Source: Saprospiraceae bacterium (GTDB lineage: Bacteria; Bacteroidota; Bacteroidia; Chitinophagales; Saprospiraceae). From it: a DNA stretch of 64,000 bases. The position numbers and the translations under genes are program-made. The stretch is taken from assembly GCA_020630435.1 (NCBI GenBank), contig JAHDBJ010000002.1, forward strand, positions 218,970-282,969, given 5' to 3'. Below, in pieces: positions 26,341 to 35,600 of this stretch (the stretch's first letter is position 1; each line of letters starts with the position of its first letter). The notes beneath the pieces were generated by a model, which saw only the letters and a program-made list of their open reading frames with translations, was not told the DNA's origin and made no database searches.

Positions 26341-26964
26341 ATGAAAAAAATAACACTTTTTGTAATTTCAATGCTTTTTCTAGCACTAGGAACAGTTCAA
26401 GCCCAAAATTTCGGTGTTAAAGCAGGTATTAATTTTTCAAATATAAATTTGGATTATGACGCAGTAGACGGAGTAAGTGTCCCTTTTCAAGATCCTAGTA
26501 GTACTTGGGGGCTCGCAGCAGGGTTCTTTTATGATAGAAGTTTCAATGATTTAATGGGACTTAGAGCGGAGCTTTTATACTCTATGAAAGGCTCAGGAAA
26601 ATATAACGATATATCGGACGAAGATCTTAAGTTACATTATTTGAGCTTACCTATTTTATTAAAGGTTAATGTTATCAAAGCCATTTCGGTAGAAGGTGGA
26701 GTAGAGACAAGTTTCTTAGTCAAATCTGATAATACTACCTTAGATGCCATTACATGGGATCCCGCTAAGTTGGATTTTGGATTGGCACTAGGAGCGTACT
26801 TAAATTTTACCCCAAAACTAGAATTAGGACTTCGTTATGTACATGGTGTTTTAAACTTTGCAGATGCCGATTTAATTTTTACCGATAATACGGGTGCAGC
26901 TGTTGATGTAAATTGGAATAATACTAACCGAACTTTACAAGCAACTCTTGGGTTTAAGTTTTAA
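26341..26964 (+). CDS. Outer-membrane beta-barrel protein (porin-like, OmpW/OMP_b-brl type)
   Basis: The 207-residue protein has a signal peptide ending TVQAQN near residue 21 and then alternating amphipathic strands ending in aromatic Phe (LQATLGFKF), as expected for an eight- to ten-stranded barrel. Sequence start FGVKAGINFSNINLDYD is typical of PF13568-type Bacteroidota barrels. It lies 18 bases after PPK2 and 16 before an S4 gene. A small-solute or structural barrel is likely; no substrate is evident. Confidence 0.8.
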   Translation: MKKITLFVISMLFLALGTVQAQNFGVKAGINFSNINLDYDAVDGVSVPFQDPSSTWGLAAGFFYDRSFNDLMGLRAELLYSMKGSGKYNDISDEDLKLHYLSLPILLKVNVIKAISVEGGVETSFLVKSDNTTLDAITWDPAKLDFGLALGAYLNFTPKLELGLRYVHGVLNFADADLIFTDNTGAAVDVNWNNTNRTLQATLGFKF

Positions 26965-26980
26965 ATAAACTCAATTATAC

Positions 26981-27367
26981 ATGAAAAAGGTAAGAATAGA
27001 TAAGTGGTTATGGAGCGTTCGTATATTCAAGACACGTACCATAGCTACAGATGCTTGTAAGTCAGGAAAAATTAAAGTCAAGGAAACAAATGTGAAACCT
27101 TCATATATGGTGGAAGTAGGGGAGATGATTCATGTGAAAAAGGATGGTTTCAATATGATGTTTGAAGTAGTAGATTTAATAGAAAAAAGGGTAGGGGCAC
27201 CTATCGCACAAAAATGCTATGTTAATCATACAACAGAAGAAGAATTAAATAAATACAAAGATTGGTTTATTGGCAAAGCTGCTGCCGAGCAACGAGAGAA
27301 AGGTGCTGGTAGACCGACAAAAAAAGAGCGTCGAACAATCGATAAATTTAAAAGCGATTTATTCTAA
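26981..27367 (+). CDS. hslR: S4-domain RNA-binding protein (Hsp15/HslR-like)
   Basis: The 128-residue protein opens with an S4 domain, VRIDKWLWSVRIFKTRTIATDACKSGKIKV, matching Hsp15 (HslR), which binds stalled 50S subunits carrying nascent-chain tRNA. The C-terminus is basic (GRPTKKERRTIDKFKSD), also typical. It lies 16 bases after the barrel gene and 30 before the hydrolase gene. Confidence 0.85.
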   Translation: MKKVRIDKWLWSVRIFKTRTIATDACKSGKIKVKETNVKPSYMVEVGEMIHVKKDGFNMMFEVVDLIEKRVGAPIAQKCYVNHTTEEELNKYKDWFIGKAAAEQREKGAGRPTKKERRTIDKFKSDLF

Positions 27368-27397
27368 ATCAAAACAAAGAACTAAGTAAACATAGTT

Positions 27398-28225
27398 ATG
27401 GAAAAATCAATTTTTAGTTGGCAAACCAAAGATAATCTTAAGATTCATGCAGTACATTGGAAAGCTCCTAACCCCAAGGCTGTTGTATGCCTTGTGCATG
27501 GACAAGGGGAGCATTGTGAAAGATATGACCACTTAGCAGATTTTTTTTGTAAAAATGATTATTCTATAATGTCTTATGATCATAGAGGGCATGGTAAATC
27601 AGAAGGGAAGCGAGGACATACCCCAAATTATGATGCTTACTTAGATGGAGTAGATGATTTGATTACTAAAGCGAGAATAGAATATCCCGATTTACCGATA
27701 TTTTTATATGGGCATAGTATGGGAGGAAATATTGCTTTAAACTATCTCATCAAGCGAAAACCTGATGTAAAAGGGATTATCACTACAGGGCCTTGGATCA
27801 AACTTGCTTTTGAACCTTCAAAGTTTCTGGTCACCTTAGGGAAATTTATGCGAAATATTACGCCTAGTTTATCACAACCAACAGGTTTGGATGCTAAACA
27901 TATTGCTAGAAATGAAGCAACAGTAGAAGCATATGTTAAAGATCCTTTAGTACATGGCAAAGTAACTTCTGCTGCAGGTATTGACTTAATGAAAGCAGCT
28001 GATTTCTTAGACAATTATTCAGGAGAACTTTCTTGTCCTGCACTATTGATGCATGGGGAGGATGATCAGATTACCTCTGCTAAAGCTACGGAAGCTTTTG
28101 CAGAACGAGTCTCAGGAGATATTACATTAGAAATATGGAAAGGTTTATACCATGAAATTCACAATGAGCTAGTACAAGATGAAGTATTTCAAACAGAAAT
28201 TGACTGGCTCAATGATAAATTATAA
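27398..28225 (+). CDS. Alpha/beta hydrolase, monoacylglycerol lipase-like
   Basis: The 275-residue protein matches the lysophospholipase/monoglyceride lipase family: oxyanion loop VCLVHGQGEHCERYD near 30-45, SYDHRGHGKSEG near 60-71, nucleophile elbow GHSMGGN (Ser near residue 110), and the acid and His in GEDDQITSAK and GLYHEIHNE. It hydrolyses esters of mono- or lysolipids. No signal peptide. It ends 87 bases before the response-regulator gene. Confidence 0.85.
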   Translation: MEKSIFSWQTKDNLKIHAVHWKAPNPKAVVCLVHGQGEHCERYDHLADFFCKNDYSIMSYDHRGHGKSEGKRGHTPNYDAYLDGVDDLITKARIEYPDLPIFLYGHSMGGNIALNYLIKRKPDVKGIITTGPWIKLAFEPSKFLVTLGKFMRNITPSLSQPTGLDAKHIARNEATVEAYVKDPLVHGKVTSAAGIDLMKAADFLDNYSGELSCPALLMHGEDDQITSAKATEAFAERVSGDITLEIWKGLYHEIHNELVQDEVFQTEIDWLNDKL

Positions 28226-28277
28226 TTTTATCTACCATTCCTTAACCTATTCTTAATATTGACTTAACTTAGAACTA

Positions 28278-28308
28278 TTGAGTCCTAATAAATAGTCCAT
28301 TATATTTG
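28278..28308 (+). promoter_or_regulatory. Putative promoter TTG-N20-TATATTTG for the response regulator
   Basis: TTG at 28278-28280 and TATATTTG at 28301-28308 match the two Bacteroidota promoter elements at nearly ideal spacing. The -7 box ends only 4 bases before the ATG at 28313, so transcription would begin at or next to the start codon, which predicts a leaderless or almost leaderless mRNA. Confidence 0.55.
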
Positions 28309-28312
28309 TTTA

Positions 28313-28996
28313 ATGAAAAACGCTAACTATAAATTATTAGTGGTTGATGATGAGCCTGACATACTAGAATTTCTAAGCTATAACTTAGATAAAGAAGGCT
28401 ATCAGGTCTATACAGCCCCTAATGGTAAAGTAGCTTTAGAGAAAGCCGTTTCGCTCAATCCAGATTTAATTATCTTAGATATTATGATGCCTGAAATTGA
28501 TGGGGTGGAAGTCTGTAGAAGGCTCCGAGAAAATAATGATTTCATTAATACATTGATAATTTTTTTAACGGCAAGAAACGAAGACTTTTCTCAAATTGCG
28601 GGTTTTGAAGTTGGTGCAGATGACTACATTACGAAACCTATTCGTCCTAGAGTTTTTCTTAGCCGAATTAAAGCCTTGTTACGTCGGCAAAAGAAAATTG
28701 AGAAAAAAGATCCTATCCTAAGTTTTGATGGTCTGACGATAGATCGAGAACGCTACCTTGTAATCAAAGACAAAGAAGAAATTACTTTAGCACGAAAAGA
28801 ATTTGAGTTGCTTTATCTTTTAGTATCTAAACCTGGAAAAGTATTTACTCGTGAAAAAATTTATAACAAAATTTGGGGAACAGAAGTGATTGTAGGCAAT
28901 CGAACAATAGACGTACATATTCGGAAAATTCGTGAAAAACTAGGAGGCAATTTTATCAAAACAGTAAAAGGGATTGGATATAAATTTGAATTTTAG
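28313..28996 (+). CDS. PhoB/OmpR-family response regulator
   Basis: The 227-residue protein has a receiver domain with acidic pair DDE in VVDDEPDI near 12-14, phospho-acceptor Asp in IILDIMMPEIDG near 55, Thr/Ala in FLTARNED near 85 and Lys in YITKPIR near 107. The second half is an OmpR winged helix (TREKIYNKIWGTEVIVGNRTIDVHIRKIREKLG). It is paired with the histidine kinase 58 bases downstream. PhoB (phosphate) is the closest well-known relative in sequence style, and PPK2 is nearby, but the signal is not proven. Confidence 0.93.
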   Translation: MKNANYKLLVVDDEPDILEFLSYNLDKEGYQVYTAPNGKVALEKAVSLNPDLIILDIMMPEIDGVEVCRRLRENNDFINTLIIFLTARNEDFSQIAGFEVGADDYITKPIRPRVFLSRIKALLRRQKKIEKKDPILSFDGLTIDRERYLVIKDKEEITLARKEFELLYLLVSKPGKVFTREKIYNKIWGTEVIVGNRTIDVHIRKIREKLGGNFIKTVKGIGYKFEF

Positions 28997-29054
28997 TTTC
29001 ATTAAAACCATTGTTTTATAAAGCATTTCCTATTCTTATGATTGATTATTGCTC

Positions 29055-30134
29055 ATGTTTAAAAATCCTACACCATACCAAATAGCCATTTACTTATCAG
29101 GAATTTTTTCTGGTGTTTTCTTACTTATTTTATTACTATTATCCATTATTGGATATTTGAAAATTCATGTACTATGGCTAGTTGTTATTTCTATTCTATG
29201 TTATTTATTTATCTATTGGGTGATTAGCCAAGCTATTGAACAGTATATCTATAGAAAAATTAAAGTCATCTATAAATCAATTCATACACTGAAACTAGAA
29301 CCAGATAAAAAACACACACGTATTGATTTAAAAAGTAACTTCATAGATGATGTGCAAAAAGAAGTTAATAAATGGGCTAAAGATCAAATGAAAGAAATAG
29401 AATTTCTAAAAAAACAAGAAGCATACCGTAGGAATTTTTTAGGCAATATTTCGCATGAATTGAAGACACCTATCTTTAATATTCAAGGCTATCTCGAAAC
29501 ATTGATTGATAGTGAATTGAAAGACAAGGCTATCAATATGCCCTATCTTATCAGAGCAGCTAAAAATGTTGAACGCTTAAGCATCATTGTTCATGATTTA
29601 GAGGTTATTTCTAAACTAGAATCAGGCGAAATAGAATTGGATATGGAGATTTTTGATATTAAAGTGTTGGCGCAAGAAGTGATGGAAGATATGGAGATTA
29701 TAGCTGCTCAAAAAGATATATTACTTTTCTTTAAAGAAGGTGCTAGCCAATCCTATAAAGTTTTGGCAGATAGAGAGAATATAAGACAAGTACTGGTCAA
29801 TCTAATTTCCAATTCAATAAAATATGGCGTTCAAGGAGGCAATACTCAAATAGGCTTTTACGATATGGATAAGCGAATTCTGGTAGAAGTTGCCGATAAT
29901 GGAGTTGGAATACCTGTAGAAAATATAGGACGGGTATTTGAACGATTCTATAGAGTGGATAAAAGTCGTTCTAGAAAACAAGGCGGGACAGGCTTAGGCT
30001 TATCTATCGTAAAACATATTATTGAGGCACACCAACAAACTGTTAATGTTAGGAGTCGGGTAAATATTGGTTCAACCTTTGGCTTTACACTAGAACGAGC
30101 AAATGGTGTCATTTCTAATACTATCAAATCTTAG
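29055..30134 (+). CDS. PhoR-like sensor histidine kinase
   Basis: The 359-residue kinase has two hydrophobic helices (about 12-35 and 40-60), a short linker without a full sensor domain, a HisKA motif NFLGNISHELKTPIFNIQGY (phospho-His near 138), and HATPase boxes N (NLISNSIKYG), G1 (DNGVGIP), F and G2 (GGTGLGLSIVKHI). The open frame reaches back to a TTG at 29049, but ATG 29055 starting MFKNPTPYQ is preferred. It signals to the response regulator 58 bases upstream. The lack of a large periplasmic domain makes direct ligand sensing outside unlikely. Confidence 0.93.
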   Translation: MFKNPTPYQIAIYLSGIFSGVFLLILLLLSIIGYLKIHVLWLVVISILCYLFIYWVISQAIEQYIYRKIKVIYKSIHTLKLEPDKKHTRIDLKSNFIDDVQKEVNKWAKDQMKEIEFLKKQEAYRRNFLGNISHELKTPIFNIQGYLETLIDSELKDKAINMPYLIRAAKNVERLSIIVHDLEVISKLESGEIELDMEIFDIKVLAQEVMEDMEIIAAQKDILLFFKEGASQSYKVLADRENIRQVLVNLISNSIKYGVQGGNTQIGFYDMDKRILVEVADNGVGIPVENIGRVFERFYRVDKSRSRKQGGTGLGLSIVKHIIEAHQQTVNVRSRVNIGSTFGFTLERANGVISNTIKS

Positions 30135-30269
30135 CATATCTTCTACAACTAGTAGAAAAAAGACTTTCCTTTATCCAAAAACTCACCGTTTAAGTTTTAA
30201 AAAGCATAATTTTATAGAGTATCTTACGTTTTTTGTATGATATTATAAAAAATCATAAAACCATCCCTT

Positions 30270-30929
30270 ATGAATTCAGGTAGCAGTTTATTGTTTCGAG
30301 TTTTATTAATTCTAGCTGTTTTTCTTGCTTTAAAATACTTTGTTCCTTTTGGAAAAACGGTCTTATATCCTATTAATTTATTAGTAACGTTTTTGCATGA
30401 GTTTGGTCATGCGATAGGAGCAATTATAACAGGAGGTGGAGTAAATTATATTCGAGTTAATCCAGACGGTAGTGGGCTGACGGAAAGTGTAGGTGGGTGG
30501 CGTTCTATTATATTAATGGGTGGTTATATTGGTAGTGCAGTATTTGGAAATATTTTACTGTACTTAGGAACTCGTTCTCGACAGACGGCTCGTATTACAT
30601 TGATTGTTCTAGCAGCTTTAATGATTTTTTCAGGTATTTGGTGGTTTAATTCTTTGTATAGTACCATTTTTCTTATCCTGTTTTCTGGGGCATTAATTGT
30701 GATTGCTAATTATTCTAATTTTCAAAGCGAGGTTTTATTTTTTTTAGGATTAGCAAGTGTCGTAAGGATAGTTGAAGATTTCAATGTTGGGCCTAGTTCT
30801 GATTTAGAACAGTATGCAAAGACAATTCCAATTATGCCTGCTAGTTGGTGGATGTATGTGTGGTTAGTTATCGTATTGATTATTTGTTTTTATAATATTA
30901 GAATGATATTACGAACACAACGATATTAA
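30270..30929 (+). CDS. M50-family integral membrane zinc metallopeptidase
   Basis: The 219-residue protein has a HEXXH site in FLHEFGHAIGA near residue 46 inside the first hydrophobic segment and five or six membrane helices in all. It belongs to the short M50B-like group without PDZ domains (YttB/peptidase M50B type). Substrates are unknown; members cleave membrane-embedded segments. An NPDG segment (VNPDGSGLTES) follows at 71-81, as in related proteins. It stands alone. Confidence 0.8.
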   Translation: MNSGSSLLFRVLLILAVFLALKYFVPFGKTVLYPINLLVTFLHEFGHAIGAIITGGGVNYIRVNPDGSGLTESVGGWRSIILMGGYIGSAVFGNILLYLGTRSRQTARITLIVLAALMIFSGIWWFNSLYSTIFLILFSGALIVIANYSNFQSEVLFFLGLASVVRIVEDFNVGPSSDLEQYAKTIPIMPASWWMYVWLVIVLIICFYNIRMILRTQRY

Positions 30930-30966
30930 GAAAATAGAGGTTTTAAAGAGACCAAAAATTATATGG

Positions 30967-31242
30967 CTAGACCTTTTCTTTTGGGTTAAGAAGTTTCTTG
31001 GTCATTTGTTTTACAATTATCATAACGAATAAGCCGAAAATAAAAGAAGTAAAGAAGATGATCCAACTAAACTCATCTTTTGAGACGCCTTGTTTTTTGG
31101 AAAAAACACCCCAGAGATTTCCGAATTTTCGAGCAACAAAGAATTCAGAAACAAGCAAATAAGCCCAAAGCCCTGCGAGATAACCAATAGCTTCTCCTAA
31201 GACTTCTTCCATAAAGAATTTGCCCATTTCTTTGAAATTCAT
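30967..31242 (-). CDS. Small two-helix membrane protein
   Basis: The 91-residue protein has two hydrophobic helices (about 15-35 and 62-82), a Lys-rich tail (KKLLNPKEKV) and no signal cleavage. No family is recognised. It begins 3 bases after the pepT stop on the same strand, so it is in the pepT transcript. Confidence 0.65.
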   Translation of the reverse strand: MNFKEMGKFFMEEVLGEAIGYLAGLWAYLLVSEFFVARKFGNLWGVFSKKQGVSKDEFSWIIFFTSFIFGLFVMIIVKQMTKKLLNPKEKV

Positions 31243-31245
31243 TTT

Positions 31246-32511
31246 CTAGCTATTTTCTTCCCAAATACAGCAAAGGTGGACTATGGTTTCTGCTGACTTT
31301 TCCATATCTTGGACACTTACCCATTCATATTTTGAATGAAAATCATGCTCCCCTGCAAAAATGTTAGGACAAGGCAAACCCATAAACGAAAGTCTAGAAC
31401 CATCTGTTCCTCCTCTGATACTCCCACGTTTTACTTTTAATCCTGCTCTTTCTATGGCTACTTCGGCATAATCCGCAACTTGAGGATGCAGATCAAGAAT
31501 TTCTTTCATGTTGCGGTATTGTTCTTCTACTATAAATTCATAGGTTGAAGAAGGGTAGTTTTGCATCACATCTTTTACAACACCTTCAAGCACATCTTCA
31601 TGCTCTTTTAACATAGCTGTCTTAAAGTCACGAATAATGAAATCTATTTCTGCTTTCTCTCCAACAGCTTTCATTTGTACAGGATGAATAAAACCTTCTT
31701 TTCCATCTACAGCTTCTGGAGTAAGGGTATCTTTGGGTAAAGAATGTAAGATGTCCGAAGCGATTTTAATAGCATTTTCCATTTTACCTTTGGCATAACC
31801 TGGATGAGCTGATACACCATGAACAATTAGCTTTACACCATCTGCTGAAAATGTTTCGTCTTCCATCGAGCCTAGCGTCTCACCATCTATTGTATACCCG
31901 AAGTTTGCACCTAGCTTTTCTATATCTACTTTATCAACCCCTTTGCCGACTTCTTCATCAGGTGTAAATAGAATCCTTATTGCTCCATGTTTAATATTAG
32001 GGTTATTCATAAAGAAATGCGCAGCATCCATAATTGCAGCAACACCTGATTTGTTATCTGCTCCTAATAAGGTTTTACCACTAGCAGTAATAATATCATT
32101 TCCAATTTGATATTGTAAATCGTGATGATTTTGCATCTTTAAAACGATACTAGGATCATCAGGCAAAACTAAGTCTTGACCTTGATAATTTTTATGTACA
32201 ATGGGTTTAACACCTGTGCCTGAGGAATCAGGAGATGTATCCATATGAGAACAAAAACAAATAACAGGAACATTTTTATCTGTATTGGAAGGTATTGTAG
32301 CGTAAACAAGTCCAAATTTATCAAAGTGAGCGTCTTTTATTCCCATTTCAATTAATTCCTCTACTAATATTTTAGCTAAGTTTTTTTGCTTTTCTGTAGT
32401 AGGATAACTCGTTGAATTTGGATCGGATTGTGTGTCAATTTTAACATAACGCAAAAACCTATCTTTGACAGTGTGTTGTATCTTTATTTTTTGTAGTTTG
32501 GTGGTATTCAC
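31246..32511 (-). CDS. pepT: Peptidase T (tripeptide aminopeptidase)
   Basis: The 421-residue M20B metallopeptidase has the dinuclear zinc ligands in order: HMDTSPDSSG near residue 90, LGADNKSGV near 150, and DEEVGKGVDK near 180. The N-terminal YVKIDTQSDPNSTSYPTTEKQ is almost diagnostic for PepT. It cuts the N-terminal residue of tripeptides in the cytosol. It is followed by a small membrane-protein gene in the same transcript. Confidence 0.95.
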   Translation of the reverse strand: MNTTKLQKIKIQHTVKDRFLRYVKIDTQSDPNSTSYPTTEKQKNLAKILVEELIEMGIKDAHFDKFGLVYATIPSNTDKNVPVICFCSHMDTSPDSSGTGVKPIVHKNYQGQDLVLPDDPSIVLKMQNHHDLQYQIGNDIITASGKTLLGADNKSGVAAIMDAAHFFMNNPNIKHGAIRILFTPDEEVGKGVDKVDIEKLGANFGYTIDGETLGSMEDETFSADGVKLIVHGVSAHPGYAKGKMENAIKIASDILHSLPKDTLTPEAVDGKEGFIHPVQMKAVGEKAEIDFIIRDFKTAMLKEHEDVLEGVVKDVMQNYPSSTYEFIVEEQYRNMKEILDLHPQVADYAEVAIERAGLKVKRGSIRGGTDGSRLSFMGLPCPNIFAGEHDFHSKYEWVSVQDMEKSAETIVHLCCIWEENS

Positions 32512-32555
32512 GGTGTTCTTGATTTATCTGATAATTGATAATGGTTTTGGTTGTA

Positions 32556-32563
32556 CAAAGTTA
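32556..32563 (-). promoter_or_regulatory. Putative -7 box TAACTTTG for pepT
   Basis: Read leftward the site is TAACTTTG, a full match to TAnnTTTG, about 45 bases before the pepT start at 32511. No TTG at the -33 position was seen. The same box sequence occurs before three other leftward genes in this window. Confidence 0.45.
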
Positions 32564-32610
32564 CGACCTTTATCTTTTTTTAATGCTTTCTTTGGATGAA
32601 AATGTTTTTT

Positions 32611-35600
32611 TTATCGTATTAAGGTCGAATTTCCAACAAAAACTGCTTTTCTCCCGTCTAAAAATTCGGCTTCTATATGCCATACAAACACTGCAGGATT
32701 CATAGGTTCTCCCTTAAAAATACCATTCCAAGTTCCATCTTCACTATTTACTTCAAAATTAGAGGCTTCAAATACTTTCTCTCCCCAACGGTCATATACT
32801 CTAAAAAGTAAAATAGTTGTTCCTGTTTTTCCATGTACTTGCAAGAAATCATTTATCCCATCATTGTTTGGTGTAAAAGCAGTAGGTACATATATACTTC
32901 TTTCCTTGTCTACAACGATTTTAAAACTAAAACGTTGTGTGCAATTTCTTTCATCTTTTACTAACAGCGTATAATTGGCGGTACTACTAGGATAAATTAA
33001 AGGATTAGGACAGTCAGTACAACTTAGGGTATCACGACCATTTGTTTGCCACTGATAAGTAATATTCCCAATTGATTCATTTATTTGACTACTAACCTGA
33101 AGACTATCTCCCAAATCAATAAATATTTCGCCATCTTCCTCTATACCATCAATTAAAATTTCTATAGGCAAAGGGGCATCTACTGTAATACTATTAAGTG
33201 TCTGGATACAGTCATTAGCATCTTTTACAAAAACATTGTAAGTACCAGATGATAAATTTCGGATAGTTGATTGATTACTGAAATTAGTTCCATCAATACT
33301 ATATTGATATGGAGTAAGCCCTCCAGAAACATCAATATTAATTATACCATTTGTACCTCCAAAACAAGTAGGAGGTATAGGTTCTGTATTTATTTCTAAA
33401 CTATCCAATCCTATTATATCAATAGAAGTACTGTTTATACAATTATTTGCATCTGAAACGGTTATAAAGTATGCTCCGATGCCTAAATTATCTCGAAAAG
33501 CAGAGGTTTCACCAGAATCCCACAAATAAGAATAAGGAGCAGTTCCCCCATTCGGATTTAACTGTATTGTTCCATTAGCAATTCCAACACAACCTATGTC
33601 TGTTTTTTGAAAGTCTATGGTTATAGAATCGGGTTGATTGATTACATAAACATCTGAAATAGAGCAATTATTAGCATCTGATATAGTAAGGCTATACGTG
33701 TTAGCGGTTAGATCGGTAATTTGAGGAGTGGAGGCGCCATTACTCCATTGATAAATATAAGGTAACTCACCATTTATAGCATTTACATCTATAGTCCCAT
33801 TATTTCCATTAAAACATGAAACGTCTTTTATATCTTGAATAGTAATTTCCAAACCATCAGGATTCATTATGTCAATAGTATCTATAGTAAAACAGCTATT
33901 ATTATCTGTTATCGTAACAAAATAACGACTATCTGCTGCTAGATTATTAGCTGTAAGTCCTGTAATAGTTGGATTAGTACTCCATTCTATCGTATAATCA
34001 GATAGATTTGTTCCAAGTCCCCCCTCAATATTAGTAATAGTTACAGAAGCGTCCGACGCATTTCTACAAGAAGGAGGACTAATACTTACTTCTTGTGAGA
34101 TTTCTTCAAGTATGGAAACGGTTATTTCTTTTGAAGTAGAACATCCACCTGCTTGCGTTGTGCAAGTAAAAACTAATGTACCTGCTTGTAGATTATTAGC
34201 ATCAAAAGTAGGATTTGCTAAATTAGAGGTAAAACCATTTGGTCCAGACCATTTGTAGTTAGCACCTCCTTGTGCGACTAGTTCTATAAATCCATTTTTA
34301 CAGACAGGACTATTGCTGGTGAGTGTCAAGGTATTTGATGAAATAATATTGACATTTAAGGATTTAGAAAAATCACACCCATCTACTGTAGAAACAGTAA
34401 CAACGTATTCTCCTGAATTTAAGATTGTTGTATTGGCTAGTGTTGGATTGGACAATGTTGATGTAAAATTTTCTGGACCTGACCAACTATATGTTATTCC
34501 TCCACTCATTTCTAATTTTAACGTATCTCCTTCACAGATGGGACTATTACTAGTAGGGCTAATATTTGGTGTACTTAATGTATTAATAATTACAGTATCT
34601 ATAGCTATACAATTACTATCATCTGTAACCGTTACAATATAATCTCCTTGAGTAAGGTTTGTAGCTATAGAATCTGATTGAGAAGGAGAGGTATTCCAAA
34701 GGTAGGTATATGGATACTTTCCACCAGTTGCAATAATAATAGCTTGTCCATCATTTTGTCCAAGACAGGTTTCCGCTATTGAAGCAGTATCTGTTACAAT
34801 TGGTATAGCATTCTCAATAATAAAAGATTGGGTTGTATCAACACAATTTGTATTATCGGTAATTTGTATTTGATAAGTACCTGCAATCAAATCGGAGAAT
34901 TGTCCTGTATTTTGAGTTATACCTATAGGTAACAAGTCTTGGAGTAATTGATATGAAAAGGGAGATGCTCCTGATACAGAGATCTCAATTAAACCATCGG
35001 AATCTCCAAGGCAGGAAATATGTTGTAAATTATCTAAATCATAGGCAGCACCACATCTTATGGTACTACAACTAGTCATCCCTGAATCGCCTATACTATT
35101 CCCACAATTGGAAGCAACCGCTCTAACATAAAATGTGTATGACGTATTATTCATCAGACCTGTAAATTCATGACTTAAAGAGTTGGAAGGGCTTACCCAC
35201 GTTGTACCATCTATACTGACTTCATAATCACTAGCTAGAGGAACATCGTTCCATTCAATACTAATTGAATTTGTTGTGGCGATACCACACTGAACGATAG
35301 GTTGCTCAGGTTTATCAAGAACGTTAATATTGATTTGATCGCTTTCTTCACAGCCATAAGAATCGAAAACGGTTACCGTATAGGTCGTAGACGTTGTAGG
35401 TGTAGCAATAGGATTTGGACAATCATTACAAGATAGTCCTGTAATGGGTTCCCAGATATATCCTATAGCATAGGTTGGTTGAAAATTAATAGACCATTCT
35501 ACTAAGTTACCATCAAAACCAACTTGATCATCTAAAATAAGAAGCTGATAATCGCCATTACTATTTCCATAATAGATGTCTTCCCAATTGCCTTCAGGTG

